Positions 21,294 through 31,300 of a stretch of 64,000 nt of DNA are shown here, in pieces. The notes below the pieces were generated by a model, which was not told where the DNA came from, did no database searches, and saw only the letters and a program-made list of their open reading frames with translations. Where the stretch lies: contig CP092874.1 in NCBI GenBank assembly GCA_030710605.1, positions 39,938,164 to 40,002,163 of the forward strand, given 5' to 3'. The translations under genes and the position numbers were made by a program. This DNA comes from Cordylochernes scorpioides (lineage: Eukaryota; Arthropoda; Arachnida; Pseudoscorpiones; Chernetidae). Numbering within the stretch: position 1 is the first letter of the stretch; the number at the start of each line of letters is the position of its first letter.

Positions 21294-21582
21294 TATATAC
21301 TTGAGATGTATAGATGCAAATATCTATTTACAAGGGAAAGTGGATAAAAGGCTAACTCTACCAAAACGTTGAGTGAGGTGAGAAATTCCAGAGTTCTTTG
21401 ACAATTTTAATTATTACTTCTGTCGTTATTTATGTCTGCGGGGGTTCAACAGGAGATATCTGATGTATTTCTTGAAAGTGTTGTCTATATTTTAGATACG
21501 AATAAGGGAAAATATCGCCATCTATTAGCCATTTTTAGAAACATTTTTGATTAGATTAAACATAGCTGACTTTTATATTATG

Positions 21583-21795
21583 ATGCACTAGCGCGCCATC
21601 TGTTATGAAAATTCGAAACTATTTTAGACGCGTAAGATTCTTTTTGAAATTAAACAATTTCCATTGCAGTTTAAGTTCATCACTGATCATCCAGGCCCTC
21701 CCATTAATTTTTCCATTGCAGTAAGGGCAGTAGAAATTGTTTAATTTATAAAAGAATCTTACGCGTCTAAAATAGTTTCGAATTTTCATAGTTGA
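21583..21795. repeat. Foldback repeat (family F), short form
   Basis: The left arm gcgcgccatctgttatgaaa...ttagacgcgtaagattcttt is complemented by aaagaatcttacgcgtctaa...tagtttcgaattttcata. The two arms of about 70 bp are separated by about 60 bp. Confidence 0.85.
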
Positions 21796-22359
21796 CTTTG
21801 TTAATTTAAAATACCTACAGTAATAGAGAAATCTAATGTGAGATCAAATACAACATTCTGGGGATCTCCTGAAATGGCGGGTCTCTCTCTTATTGGAGGT
21901 AGGGTTAGATTGAAGGGACAGTTTTTTATTTTTGAATAGTCGCTCAAATTTATGGCGAACTAAATAACTTAGTCCCTATTTCTGCTCCGCGCTTATGGAA
22001 CTGAAGACTAGAGGCGATGGCGTCGACCTTTCATATTAAATCTTACTTTTCCTTATTACTAATAATTGTATATAGTTGCGGAACTACTGGTTTCCTGTGC
22101 TGCTCTTTTCCTGTTATTGCACCTTGTACGGAGAATCTGTATAAGACTAACGTCTTAATAAAGGCTGTGTGTGTGTGAATAGTCGCTCAGGGAGGTGGTC
22201 GCCCAAGGGAGGTTGTATTTTAGATGTCTTCGATAATTTATCCCTGCGGTTTAAGTTCTCTGGCGTCTAGGTAAGGAATTACCACAGGATACCAGATTAC
22301 ACGAGGAGTTCTCGGATACGATGGCGAAGAGAAGGTTCATGAAAAATATTGGAAAAATA

Positions 22360-22810
22360 CAACAACAACAAGCCTTTTATTGGGGACCTCTGACCTACAC
22401 AGTATTCTACCAGGTACATAATTTCTTATAAAAGATTAGTGAATTATTTACAGGTGATCGTTCAGTTACACACGGCTCTCTTTACTCAATGTTTCTTCTC
22501 TTGTGCGGCCCTGTAAAACTTGTACAGGGCCAATGTATTGGATTTATTCTTTGTCGTCCTAGACAACAGAGCCTCCAGAGCAAGATGTTTTGATCCAATT
22601 TTATACAAAAGAAGTTCTTTTTCACTTATTAACTTTAAACAGAAAAACATGAGGTGCTCCAGTTCTGAAAAGGTTTTTAAATTACATAATTGACATATTA
22701 GGTCAGTTGAGCTAAATATTTTAGTGTGGTTTTGTTTAAACAGTGAAAAGAGAGATCTTACTTGTACGATACATCTTTTGACTGGTAATGGGAGATCTCT
22801 GGTCAAATAT
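22360..22810 (-). pseudogene. LINE 3' end with RT C-terminus
   Basis: The 106-residue minus-strand reading (22486-22806) includes VQVRSLFSLFKQ and CQLCNLKTFSELEHLMFFC, the C-x2-C...H-x4-C knuckle of LINE ORF2. About 100 bp of 3' UTR follow, ending aataaaaggcttgttgttgt near 22365. The 5' part of the element is absent. Confidence 0.8.
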
Positions 22811-22984
22811 TGTTGTTCTGCGGTTATAGAAGGGAATAGATTGTTATAGTACGAATAAAAATATTTGAAAACTATATAAAAACAGGAGCGATAAGCAGAT
22901 GCCTTTTTCTTAATTTATTCACCTTGTCCCAGTACAATATTAAATTTGTATTATTTATTCACATTGCTTCGCGGTCGCACTCAC

Positions 22985-23425
22985 TTCTGGCCTTAACTAC
23001 CCGTTTCATAATTTTTCAGGATGTCTGAATGACCAGTTTATTTATTTTTTGGTCGTTGAGATACAGCTTGAACCACGCTGACGAAGGCCAACAGCTCGAA
23101 ACGCGTACGTGGTTAGCTTTTCTTGATTAATCAAGAATGGGTATTTGGCCAATTCTGGAATAATTAAAAATCAACGAATAGTTGATATTTATTCTGATAG
23201 ATGGCGCAAGCCATCAATAACTTTCAGTTACACGATAAGGAGATGCCTTTTTCTTAATTTCTTCTTACGTTTGCTACTGTTAAATAAGAAGGAAGCTTTC
23301 AAGACTCGAAGACTGTTAATGGTATTTGCTATGAAACATTTGGAGAAAAACATTTTTTTGTTCGATTAGGAATATTCCACGATTCCTGTTGGACTTTACG
23401 AAATCCAAACCGATTTGAATTGATG
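22985..23425 (+). mobile_element. PLE-type terminal repeat with hammerhead motif
   Basis: The segment from ggatgtctgaatgaccagt through the ribozyme core to gatggcgcaagccatcaata is matched in reverse at 49370-49625. Its distal half (23145-23420) is matched in reverse at 24045-24345, and shorter pieces are near 47150 and 60736. No coding sequence is attached. Confidence 0.75.
23072..23112 (+). ncRNA. Type I hammerhead ribozyme motif
   Basis: Stem I is CCACG (23073-23077) with CGTGG (23108-23112). The core CTGACGA (23078-23084), stem II with loop caaca (23085-23097) and GAAA (23098-23101) are in order. Stem III is the minimal palindrome ACGCGT (23101-23106), followed by the cleavable A at 23107. 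Stem II has an A-C mismatch and a G-T pair; the sister copy at 49530-49569 changes these and suggests an ancestral GGGC/GCCC stem. PLEs are known to carry minimal hammerheads of this type in their terminal repeats. Confidence 0.85.
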
Positions 23426-23547
23426 AGAGTCTGAAGTCTTGAGTTGGACATTCCGAATTTACCAAAAACTGGTGTGGGGGAAATTTTATCTAATTAAAAT
23501 CTTTATCAAAGACATTAGCGCCTATCATCGGAACTGAAGAATATATA

Positions 23548-23752
23548 AGGTTGTCCCAAAAGTTCATGTTTTTCTTATTACTTGGCGAATAATATTATTA
23601 CGGCGAATACATAATCATACATAATATAATTACTTTATACATAATACAAAGACATTATACATAACGGCGAATAATATTATGGCGAATATTATTGGTATTT
23701 AATTTTTTTTTTTTTTTGCAAGTGTTTACGAACTTTTAGGACAACCTTTTAT
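23548..23752. mobile_element. Mariner-type MITE
   Basis: The inverted ends aggttgtcccaaaagttc and gaacttttaggacaacct are about 205 bp apart, in a TA-rich target. The interior has repeated ggcgaataatatta words and no coding potential. Confidence 0.7.
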
Positions 23753-23759
23753 ATCGCTA

Positions 23760-23900
23760 TATTAATAGGATGTATTAGCGCGCCATCTGTTATAAAAATT
23801 TTAAACTATTTTTAACGCGTATGTTTCTTTTTTAAAATAAAACAAATTTCTACTGCCCTTACTGTAATGATAAAATATAATTACTAATGTTTTAGCCCAC
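23760..23900. repeat. Foldback repeat (family F), left arm only
   Basis: The arm gcgcgccatctgttataaaa...acgcgtatgtttctttttta...ctactgcccttactg is present without its partner. Confidence 0.7.
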
Positions 23901-23974
23901 AGTCTCACATGCGACGGATATATTTGAGAATAATTACACCGTTTAATTATCAGGAACATTACCCTGTCAGGTCA

Positions 23975-24710
23975 GGTAACCAGCAGCCCTTGGGGGATGT
24001 TGAAGGTCTTCCGGGTGAACAACGAACTTAGGAGAACACAACAATCTTCAATTTCAAATCGGTTTGGATTTCATAAAGTCCAAAAGGAATCGTGGAATAT
24101 TCCTGATCCAACAAAAAAAAATGTTTTTATCCAAATGTTTCATAGCAAATACCATTAATAGTCTTCGAGTCTTGAAAGCTTCCATCATATGAAACCGTAG
24201 CAAACGTAATGAAAAATTAAGAAAACGTTATCTCCTTATCGTGAAACTGAAAGTTTCTGATGGCTTGCGCCATCTATCGGAATAAATATCAACTATTCGT
24301 TGATTTTTTTTATTATTCCAGAATTGGTCTAATACCCATTAATGGTCCCAAATTCTAAGAAAAACGGTTGTCTTAACCTACAATACATCAATGACACACA
24401 CAACACAGAATTATATATAAAAAATTACTCTCAACTAGCAAGGTAGAACATGTAGATGTACGCCTTGGTCGACGCAAGGAGGGTGAGTTTGTCGACTCCC
24501 AACTCTTGCCCAAAGAGCCGCCAGCCCTGCAGGTCGAGTAGACAGCCCTTGGGGGATGTTGAAAGTCTCCCGAGTGTACAACGAACTTAGAAGAACACAG
24601 AGTCCAAAACTCTAAGAAAGCCGGTGTCTTAACCTACAATACATCAATGACACAAACACACAACAGAATTCTATAAAAAATTACCCTCAAGAATCATTAA
24701 ACGCACTCAG
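23975..24710. repeat. Direct duplication, first copy split by a PLE fragment
   Basis: The block cagcccttgggggatgttga...cgaacttagragaacacarc...cttaacctacaatacatcaa occurs at 23980-24040 plus 24345-24430 and again at 24537-24665. The first copy is interrupted by the reversed PLE fragment (about 24045-24345). On the minus strand the segment between the copies reads KGCLLDLQGWRLFGQELGVDK and then YIYMFYLAS before a stop; I do not recognise it. Confidence 0.6.
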
Positions 24711-25323
24711 AATTAATAGATGTAATATTAAAAATCGCTTCTCCATTTCCATAAAATAAATTATTTTTTTTCCCCTTTTAAACAATCTCTCTCAACAAAA
24801 ATGGTAATATTAAGGTTGGAACACCAAATTTAATTGCCGGGTGGTGAACCCAATTCTCTAAACACTTCGGGAATTTCGGCCGAATTTATTGGATTGTTGG
24901 GGGAAGGAGTTTTATGGGCTTTTCTTAATATTGTTGACTACCACCGCTTTCTGTTTGACCTCCCCATCTTTATTTAAATTGTATTTGCCCGGGTCTCGTA
25001 AAACCCCGTTTTCCCCCTTTTTACCGAATTGTTGCTCTTCCCTTTCATTTAATCCCTTATTTCTACGCATCGGGGGGAAATATTTATGGCTTTATATATC
25101 TCCTAATTTGTTTTGGCTTTTCTGTTTTTCTTTTGATCCCCTAATGTATTGGCTTGTGTATGTTCTTATTTTAAATTGAAGTATACGCTCCTCTCTCTCT
25201 TCTTGGGTATGGTACGATCTTTGGTGGTAAATAAACGGCCGATTCTTGACAACCTGGACACAGGATCGTAACCCGCGCGTTGATTGTTTGTTTTTTCAAC
25301 TGGAAGCAGTAAGCTCTCTCTCT
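24711..25323. other. No recognisable gene; unusual composition
   Basis: From about 24800 to 25180 short homopolymers (ggg, ttt, ccc) are unusually frequent and no element matches. The rest is a TCTC run leading into the next element. Confidence 0.35.
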
Positions 25324-25331
25324 CTCTAGAC

Positions 25332-25538
25332 CAGGGGTTGGAAAACTGCTTCTCGCGAGCCACATGTGGCTCTTTGAATGTGAAGATGCGGCTCTTGATA
25401 TAGTTCAATACGCAAACATTATTTATGCGAGTACTATTTATTGTTAGCAAGAAAAAAAAAATCTGGCTCTTTTAAAACTTTGAAATTTTGTAAATTGTAA
25501 TTTTTGACTATTCCGACTCAAAAGTTTGCCGACCCCTG
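25332..25538. mobile_element. hAT MITE (family H)
   Basis: A perfect 8 bp duplication ctctagac (25324-25331 and 25539-25546) flanks ends caggggttggaaaactgc and gtttgccgacccctg. Confidence 0.92.
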
Positions 25539-25807
25539 CTCTAGACCAATCCGTAGAGTTCTTGGCCACCCTGTAACCAAACAATCCACATGATGAGGGT
25601 GACCATCATGTTCGAAAGCTTGCGTCTTATCCACCAATAAATATATACGCTTGGATCATCGACCTATTGTCGTTATTTTAGGACCTAAGTCTGGTCATTC
25701 ATCTACAGACCTTCCATAGAGCGATTGCAAAGTATTTTCTTGTAAGAGTACTGTGTAAGAGTACAAAGTATGTACTAAATAGAACTTCCAACCTGCAACC
25801 TCTTGGC

Positions 25808-26306
25808 CTGGGGTCGGCAACCTACGGCTCGCGAGCCTCTTTGGATGTGAAGCTGCGTGTAGTACTCGCATAAATAATAACTTTATTTATAGTTCTTCAA
25901 ATTAAAGATACTTCGCCCAGTAAATCTTTTTTATTGTCTCGACGTTTCGACAAAAAATATTTTGTAAACATTTTGTACAAAATTTGAAATATCGCGTGAG
26001 AAAGCCCTTGCAGCCTTAGAATAATTTTTAACGCTTTGCCAAATGTTTTAATTTTTGTTTGCTCCTGACGAGGACAAAATATTTTTGTCTAAACGTCAAG
26101 ATAATAAAAAAAGATTTACTGACCGAAGTATATTTAATTTGAAGAACTATGAATGCCGGCCAGGCAGCCTCTATCTTTACAATAACTTTATTTATGTGAG
26201 TACTATTTATTGTTGGCAAGAAAAAATTGCATGGCTCTTTAAAAACTTTGAAATTTTGTAAATTGTAATTTTTGACTCTTTTGTTTCAAAAGATTGTCGA
26301 CCCCTG
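25808..26306. mobile_element. hAT MITE (family H) interrupted by a PLE-type insert
   Basis: The ends ctggggtcggcaacctacgg and gattgtcgacccctg are flanked by ctcttggc/ctctaggc (7 of 8). A 290 bp insert at 25891-26180 splits the MITE and duplicated 15 bp (aataactttatttat, 25876-25890 and 26181-26195). Confidence 0.88.
25891..26180. mobile_element. PLE-type insert with inverted arms and hammerhead remnants
   Basis: Two arms of the same terminal repeat face each other: agttcttcaaattaaagata...cgacgtttcgac on the left and its complement on the right (gtctaaacgtcaag...tttaatttgaagaact). The right arm has CTGACGA (26065-26071), a 7 bp stem GACAAAA/TTTTGTC, then TAAACGTC where a hammerhead needs GAAACGTC. 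The left arm has intact GAAACGTC on the minus strand. Confidence 0.75.
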
Positions 26307-26754
26307 CTCTAGGCGCTTCAGTATCTACATCGGATCATCCTTCCATGAGCCCTACCCATTTCCAGCACATCCACAATCGAAATTTCCATGCTCCTCAGAC
26401 TTGACACACCTGAAGTGAAGAGTAACTAAGAAAGATTTTTTAAATACTTGTATAGCCACACCGAGACTCTTGCACAAGTCCCACTAGTAAAGTACAAGTA
26501 ACTCGTATGGAGCTCTTGCATCTTGTACAGATTTCTACGATATGTAGTGTACTTACAGCAAAATACGATTGCTATCTACACGTTATGATTATCATGGCAT
26601 GTACAATGTGTACTTGAGTAAACTATGGCTATCTAGGAATATATATATGATCAAGTTTGTTTTTTTTGTTTTGTTACTGTACTAAGGGTAAATTAACATG
26701 GCTCTCTTGATGTGGCCATTCTTTTCATTTTAATTAAAAATGCGTTTATATATA

Positions 26755-26905
26755 CACTCATGGAGACAAAAGTTAAGGAAGTTGTACCTTTTAGCATGTA
26801 TATTGGGATTCAGGCAATAACTCTGAAATATATTAGAATGACCTTTATTGAAGACACACGAGATAGCTAAGTGTGAACAAAATTGGCTTCCGTCTCCTTA
26901 TTAAA
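26755..26905. mobile_element. Tc1-type MITE (family T), truncated
   Basis: TA plus cactcatggagacaaaagtt and the family interior are present up to about 26905, where an A-run begins. The right terminus is lost. Confidence 0.75.
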
Positions 26906-27335
26906 AAAAAAAAAAATTATTCATATTTTAATATATATATATATAACCCTTCTATCAAATTTTATATCAAAAAGATGGACTTGAAAGCTCTTGCTCCTTC
27001 GCCATGGGAATGGCCTTGCTAGGCTACCTATGCCCTGAACTACCCCCAGCTCTAACAAAAGAGCATCTCCGCAACTTTTTTACTAAAATAAATTATAGAA
27101 GCTTTCTGACAAGCTCTTCATCAACTTGATGCACTATATTGTAGTGATATTAGTAAATCGATGTTAGGATATGGTGAGTTTGTTGCATGAGGGGAATGGC
27201 GTATCAACACATTTATTTTACTACAATGCATACATCAACATAGGATGATGAGCATGTCCAAAACTTCTGCGTTTTTTTTTTCCTTCAAGTTGTGGGGCGT
27301 TATACCTTTTACCCGTTTGTTATTCAATAAATCAA
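26906..27335. other. No recognisable gene
   Basis: AT-rich sequence with a (ta)n run near 26930; nothing supported. Confidence 0.35.
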
Positions 27336-27339
27336 TCCC

Positions 27340-27480
27340 CCATATATCAAAATAACTCTTCACCTCATCTATGACTGTCCGAACTTTACAGAAATGAGAC
27401 ATCGATTGTTCCCTGATCTAAATGATTTAATTTTCTTACATCAGCCACTTTGTCTATATAAATTTTTATGAACTCTGTCG
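27340..27480 (+). pseudogene. LINE 3' fragment
   Basis: The stretch cacctcatctatgactgtcc...cagaaatgagacatcgattg matches the complement of the LINE C-terminus at 48231-48310, so it is a 5'-truncated copy of that family. Confidence 0.65.
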
Positions 27481-27547
27481 ATTAATACTTGTAAATATTT
27501 AATTCTAAGTTCTAATTTGTTTTTTTATTCTGTAATAGTCGCAAATA

Positions 27548-27828
27548 CACCTATCCCCCGATTTATACGGTACTTGTTTTACACGTTTTCGCTTTTACAC
27601 GGTTTTCCAAATAAGTTTTTTTTTTGTTGTTTTTATCGCACTATACTAAATGCTACTGTGATTGAATACATGCGCTGTGTACACACCTCACGAGGAATCC
27701 CGAGCTTATGTGCTGACTACATATTTTAACCTGTCAATGCATTTTATTTTTATTTCTGTGTACACCTATCCCCCGATTTACACGTTTTTCTCAGGAACGT
27801 ATCTACCGTGTAAATCGGGGGATAGGTG
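27548..27828. mobile_element. DNA-transposon MITE with CACCTATCCCCCG ends
   Basis: TA-flanked inverted repeats cacctatcccccgatttata and taaatcgggggataggtg bound a 281 bp element. The left repeat is copied again inside at about 27765. There is no coding capacity, and the superfamily is most likely Tc1/mariner/pogo by the TA target. Confidence 0.75.
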
Positions 27829-27959
27829 TATTTCAATATCGCGCCTGTAGTTAATAAATAAATAAATAAATAAAATGTATCAAAGTAAGGCGAAAACATC
27901 AAACGTCCGCGAGGATAAGTTTCTTTTTAAAAAATGTTTATTATGACTCTTTAGCTAGA

Positions 27960-28365
27960 ATTAATAATCATGTTTCACTATTGAAAACTAAGACCATAAA
28001 ATGCACCTTATGCAACGGTGAATTTAGTCTCGATTTTCCACACTACATGTTCTACTGCACAGCAATGGAAGAAGAAAGAGAAATGCTTCGTCAAGAGACC
28101 GGCTATAATAGCAATTCGCCTTATGTTTTAATAGCAAAAGTCGTAAAATCCAGACCCTTTGCATTCGCTTTTTATAAATACTGGAAATCAGCTCAATCAA
28201 AATGTTTAGCACAGACACCGGATCCAACTTGATAATTGGTCGAGGTCAATACCCAATATTTGTATATAACTATGATGCTAATTTGTTATTTATTTATTTT
28301 GTCCTACCGGGAGAATCCTTTATGGCACGTGTGCCCAATAAAGGCCATTGTTGTTGTAGTTAGAA
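27960..28365 (+). pseudogene. LINE RT C-terminus and 3' UTR
   Basis: The reading IKCTLCNGEFSLDFPHYMFYC (27999-28061) gives the C-x2-C...H-x4-C knuckle. An in-frame stop follows at 28230 and a 3' UTR ends cccaataaaggccattgttgt near 28355. It shares the 3' end with the fragments at 895, 22365 and 59160. Confidence 0.78.
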
Positions 28366-28394
28366 TTAAGACAACGATAATCTCCCTAAACGCT

Positions 28395-28567
28395 ATAGAA
28401 GAAGAAACACAAGTCAGGAAGAAGAGATTCTATATATAAGAGGACGATCGTACAAGCTCCGGCCAAGACGCCCTATGTACCCATTGAAGTACGTCTTGAC
28501 CCGAAAGCTTGTACGGTCTCCTCTTATATAAATAAGCTATTCTCCCTGACTTGTGTTTCTTCTTCTA
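28395..28567. repeat. PLE-type inverted pair (palindrome)
   Basis: The arms gaagaagaaacacaagtcag...aagaggacgatcgtacaagc and their complements meet near 28475. The right arm carries the variant hairpin attgaagtacgtcttgaccc followed by GAAAGCTTG. Confidence 0.75.
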
Positions 28568-28809
28568 TGGCTCTCTAGTTTTCAGGCCTGAAAGTCTTTC
28601 TATAGAGGAACAAGATAAATATTGTATCGTGGTTAATATATTCACATCATTTTGATTGTATTGATTTAGATAGTTTTGAATTATGACATAGCCATATAAA
28701 TGCGCGTAAATACAATTTTAAGGTAGACCGTTAAAGAGAATAAAGGCCGTTCGTGTTTACCTCTCCTCGCGTCTATTTTTTTTTCAACGCGACAATATAT
28801 ATCTATATA

Positions 28810-30131
28810 CGAGGTGTGTTCAAAAATTATCGTGACTTTTGTGTTTTTCCAAAAATTATTTATTTATTCATGAATACCTATTTTGTCCCCTTCAAAGTAA
28901 TCCCCATGAGATATTATACACTTGTGCCAACGGTTTTTCCAATCTTCGAAGCACTTCAAAAAATCATTTTTTAAAAATATTTTCAGCTCCTCCTTCGATG
29001 CCGTCTTTATCTCGTCAAGCGTAGCGTAACGTCGTCCTTTCATGCACCTCTTCAGTTTAGGGTACAAGAAAAAGTCACAGGGGGCCAGATCTGGGGAATA
29101 CGGTGGCTGCGGCATCATTAGTGTGTTGTTTTTGGCCAAAAAGTCGCGCACAAGCAACGATGTGTGAGCAGGGGCGTTATCGTGGTGCAAAAGCCAATTT
29201 TTGTTCTTCCACAAATCCGGGCGTTTCTGGCGGATTGCTTCGCGCAAATTGCGCATAACTTGCAGGTAATATTCCTTATTGACCGTTCTACCCTGTGGCA
29301 AGAACTCATGATGCACCACGCCCCTGCAATCGAAGAAAACTGTCAGCAAAACTTTCACCTTCGACCGAACTTGGCGCGCTTTTTTCGGTCTTGGTTCGTG
29401 CGGCAGCTTCCATTGAGATGATTGAGCTTTGGTTTCCACGTCATAACCATAAACCCACGCTTCGTCACCAGTTATGACCCTCTGGAGCAAATTTGGGTCG
29501 TCGCGGACAGAGTCCAACATCTCATTAGCAATGTTCATGCGATCCTGTTTTTGGTCGCAATTGAGCAATTTTGGTACGAATTTCGCGGCGACCCGTCTCA
29601 TGCCCAAATCATTGATAAAAATCGAATGGCACGAGCCAATCGATATGTTTAGGTCCTCAGCAACTTCTCTAACGGTGATTCGACGATTGGCCAATATCAT
29701 TTTCTCGACTTCATTAATTTTTTCGTCTGTTGTTGAAGTGCTCGGGCGTTCGGCACGCTCTTCGTCGTTCACATCTTCTCGGCCTTCTGAGAACATTTTG
29801 TACCACCGATAAACGTTGCTTCGGTCCAAGGTAGCTTCTCCGTATGCCACAGTCAACATTCGGAATGCATCCGCGCACTTAATTTCGTTTTTCACACAAA
29901 ATTTGATACAGGTTCTTTGATCCATTTTTTTTAATAGGTAAAAATCGAAGACGATCCAAAACACCTGCAAGCAAAGCAGCTGTTAACAATAAAGTGAACA
30001 TTCAAAATGGCCGAACTTGTCGGCATAAGTGAGAGACATGAGTACCAACATAAAGCCCCAAAAAGATCGAAATTCGAAAATACGTAACCCGCGAAAATTC
30101 AAAAGTCGCGATACTTTTTGAACATACCTCG
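28810..30131 (-). mobile_element. Full-length mariner, apparently intact
   Basis: The inverted ends CGAGGTGTGTTCAAAAA and TTTTTGAACATACCTCG are flanked by TA on each side (28808-28809, 30132-30133). The 1322 bp element holds one uninterrupted transposase and closely resembles the damaged copy at 54275-55597. Confidence 0.95.
28864..29925 (-). CDS. Mariner transposase, intact ORF
   Basis: The transposase catalyses cut-and-paste movement into TA sites. The 353-residue frame runs from the ATG at 29923-29925 (MDQRTCIKF) to the stop at 28864; the 15 upstream codons look like leader sequence. The N-terminal half has two helix-turn-helix units (CADAFRMLTVAYG...VYRWYKMFSEGRED and ITVREVAEDLNISIGS). 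The catalytic Asp residues are in VITGDEAWVYGYD, LLHHDNAPAH and YSPDLAPCDFF, with 34 residues between the last two (DD34D). I find no frameshift or stop, unlike the copy at 54.5 kb, so it may still be active or very recently so. The gene is antisense to the host Helitron. Confidence 0.95.
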   Translation of the reverse strand: MDQRTCIKFCVKNEIKCADAFRMLTVAYGEATLDRSNVYRWYKMFSEGREDVNDEERAERPSTSTTDEKINEVEKMILANRRITVREVAEDLNISIGSCHSIFINDLGMRRVAAKFVPKLLNCDQKQDRMNIANEMLDSVRDDPNLLQRVITGDEAWVYGYDVETKAQSSQWKLPHEPRPKKARQVRSKVKVLLTVFFDCRGVVHHEFLPQGRTVNKEYYLQVMRNLREAIRQKRPDLWKNKNWLLHHDNAPAHTSLLVRDFLAKNNTLMMPQPPYSPDLAPCDFFLYPKLKRCMKGRRYATLDEIKTASKEELKIFLKNDFLKCFEDWKNRWHKCIISHGDYFEGDKIGIHE

Positions 30132-30484
30132 TATATAAAAATGTATGTTTGTATGTTTGTTTGTTTGTATGTCCGGTATACAAATTCGCAGTAGTTCACT
30201 AATTCAAACCAAAATTTCCATACATAGGTAAAAAAAAATACGGGGAAGACGATAGGCTATTTTAAAAAATATATAAATCAATTATTAAAACTATATATTC
30301 AAATTATTCTACTTAGCTCACGAACAGCGCCCTCTATCAAAGATGAGATTAAATTATGCTGATGCAAACAAATAGATAATGCTAATAACAAACAATTATA
30401 AAAAAAATCTTATCTAAATATATATCACTCGGGTAGATATGCACACGGGTCAACCCCGGGGCGAAGCCCGGGTCACCCGTCTAG

Positions 30485-31215
30485 TATATACTATAAAATT
30501 GTTTATGTTTAGGTAATAAAAAAAGGCATATATTGGATTGAATAAAATATTTAAATATGGATCGCTCTATTTTCAGAAATAGTTTTATGGTTTTTTCATA
30601 CTCTATATTTAATTTTGTTCTCCTCTGTAGAAAGACTTTCAAGCCCGAAAAATCCAGAGAATCATAATAAACAATTTATAGAAAATAGACTTATCCTGTG
30701 ACGCCTGATGTTTTGCCTTTTTTTTCTTATCAAAACAAGCAATCATCCTAATCATAAGTATCATAGCCTCTATCGAAATTTTATTTTTATTTTTTTTCGT
30801 GTACTCATTTCGATTATTACTTTTAAAAACACAACAAAAAGCTTTTTTAAGACCTTTGGTCTTCTACAGATTCTCCGAGTAGAAGAGGGTATATACAGGA
30901 ATAACAGGAATAGTTACAATAATCAGCAATGTTATTTATAATGTATCAAATAAGGGGGGGGGGGGGGAAGAAAACGTTTGGCATAAACTAATGCAAATGA
31001 GAACAAACAGTTCCTTTTCTTAAAGAACAATAATAGTAGAATTGACCGAAATTTAGATTAGTACAAGTAAAAAAGGAATATACAACAATACATAATTATC
31101 AGACATCTATACCGTTTTATACATGGATGGATCAAAGGTAGAGGATTATTTATAGTCGGGATATAAAATCTCTTAGAGGTTACTTAATTAGTTCATTCGC
31201 CCAGATTCAAAAAAT
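30485..31215. other. No recognisable gene
   Basis: AT-rich sequence with a G15 run near 30953 and no repeat that I can place. Confidence 0.35.
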
Positions 31216-31219
31216 AATA

Positions 31220-31300
31220 TTTAAAAGGAAAGCTCAATGCGGGAATTGATCCCGGGCCCTCCTTGTCGTGAGGATCAGCAATATACCATCAAGGAAAGAA
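31220..31300 (-). mobile_element. tRNA-derived SINE head
   Basis: On the minus strand a tRNA-like segment (ccttgatggtatattgctga...gcccgggatcaattcccgca) has recognisable box A and box B positions. No tail or duplication was found. Confidence 0.45.

Larger units (their letters stand above)
28802..30484 (+). mobile_element. Non-autonomous Helitron split by a mariner
   Basis: Removing the mariner and one TA restores a 5' end TCTATATATATAAAAATGTA, a common arthropod Helitron start, directly after an A (28801). The 3' end is a GC hairpin (ccccggggcgaagcccggg) then tcacccgtCTAG (CTAG 30481-30484) before a T. About 360 bp of Helitron remain, with no protein. Confidence 0.9.

Noticed and set aside
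29164..29812. Several plus-strand ORFs over the mariner at 28.8-30.1 kb and minus-strand ORFs over the copy at 54.7-55.2 kb
   Set aside because: They are antisense shadows of the transposase.
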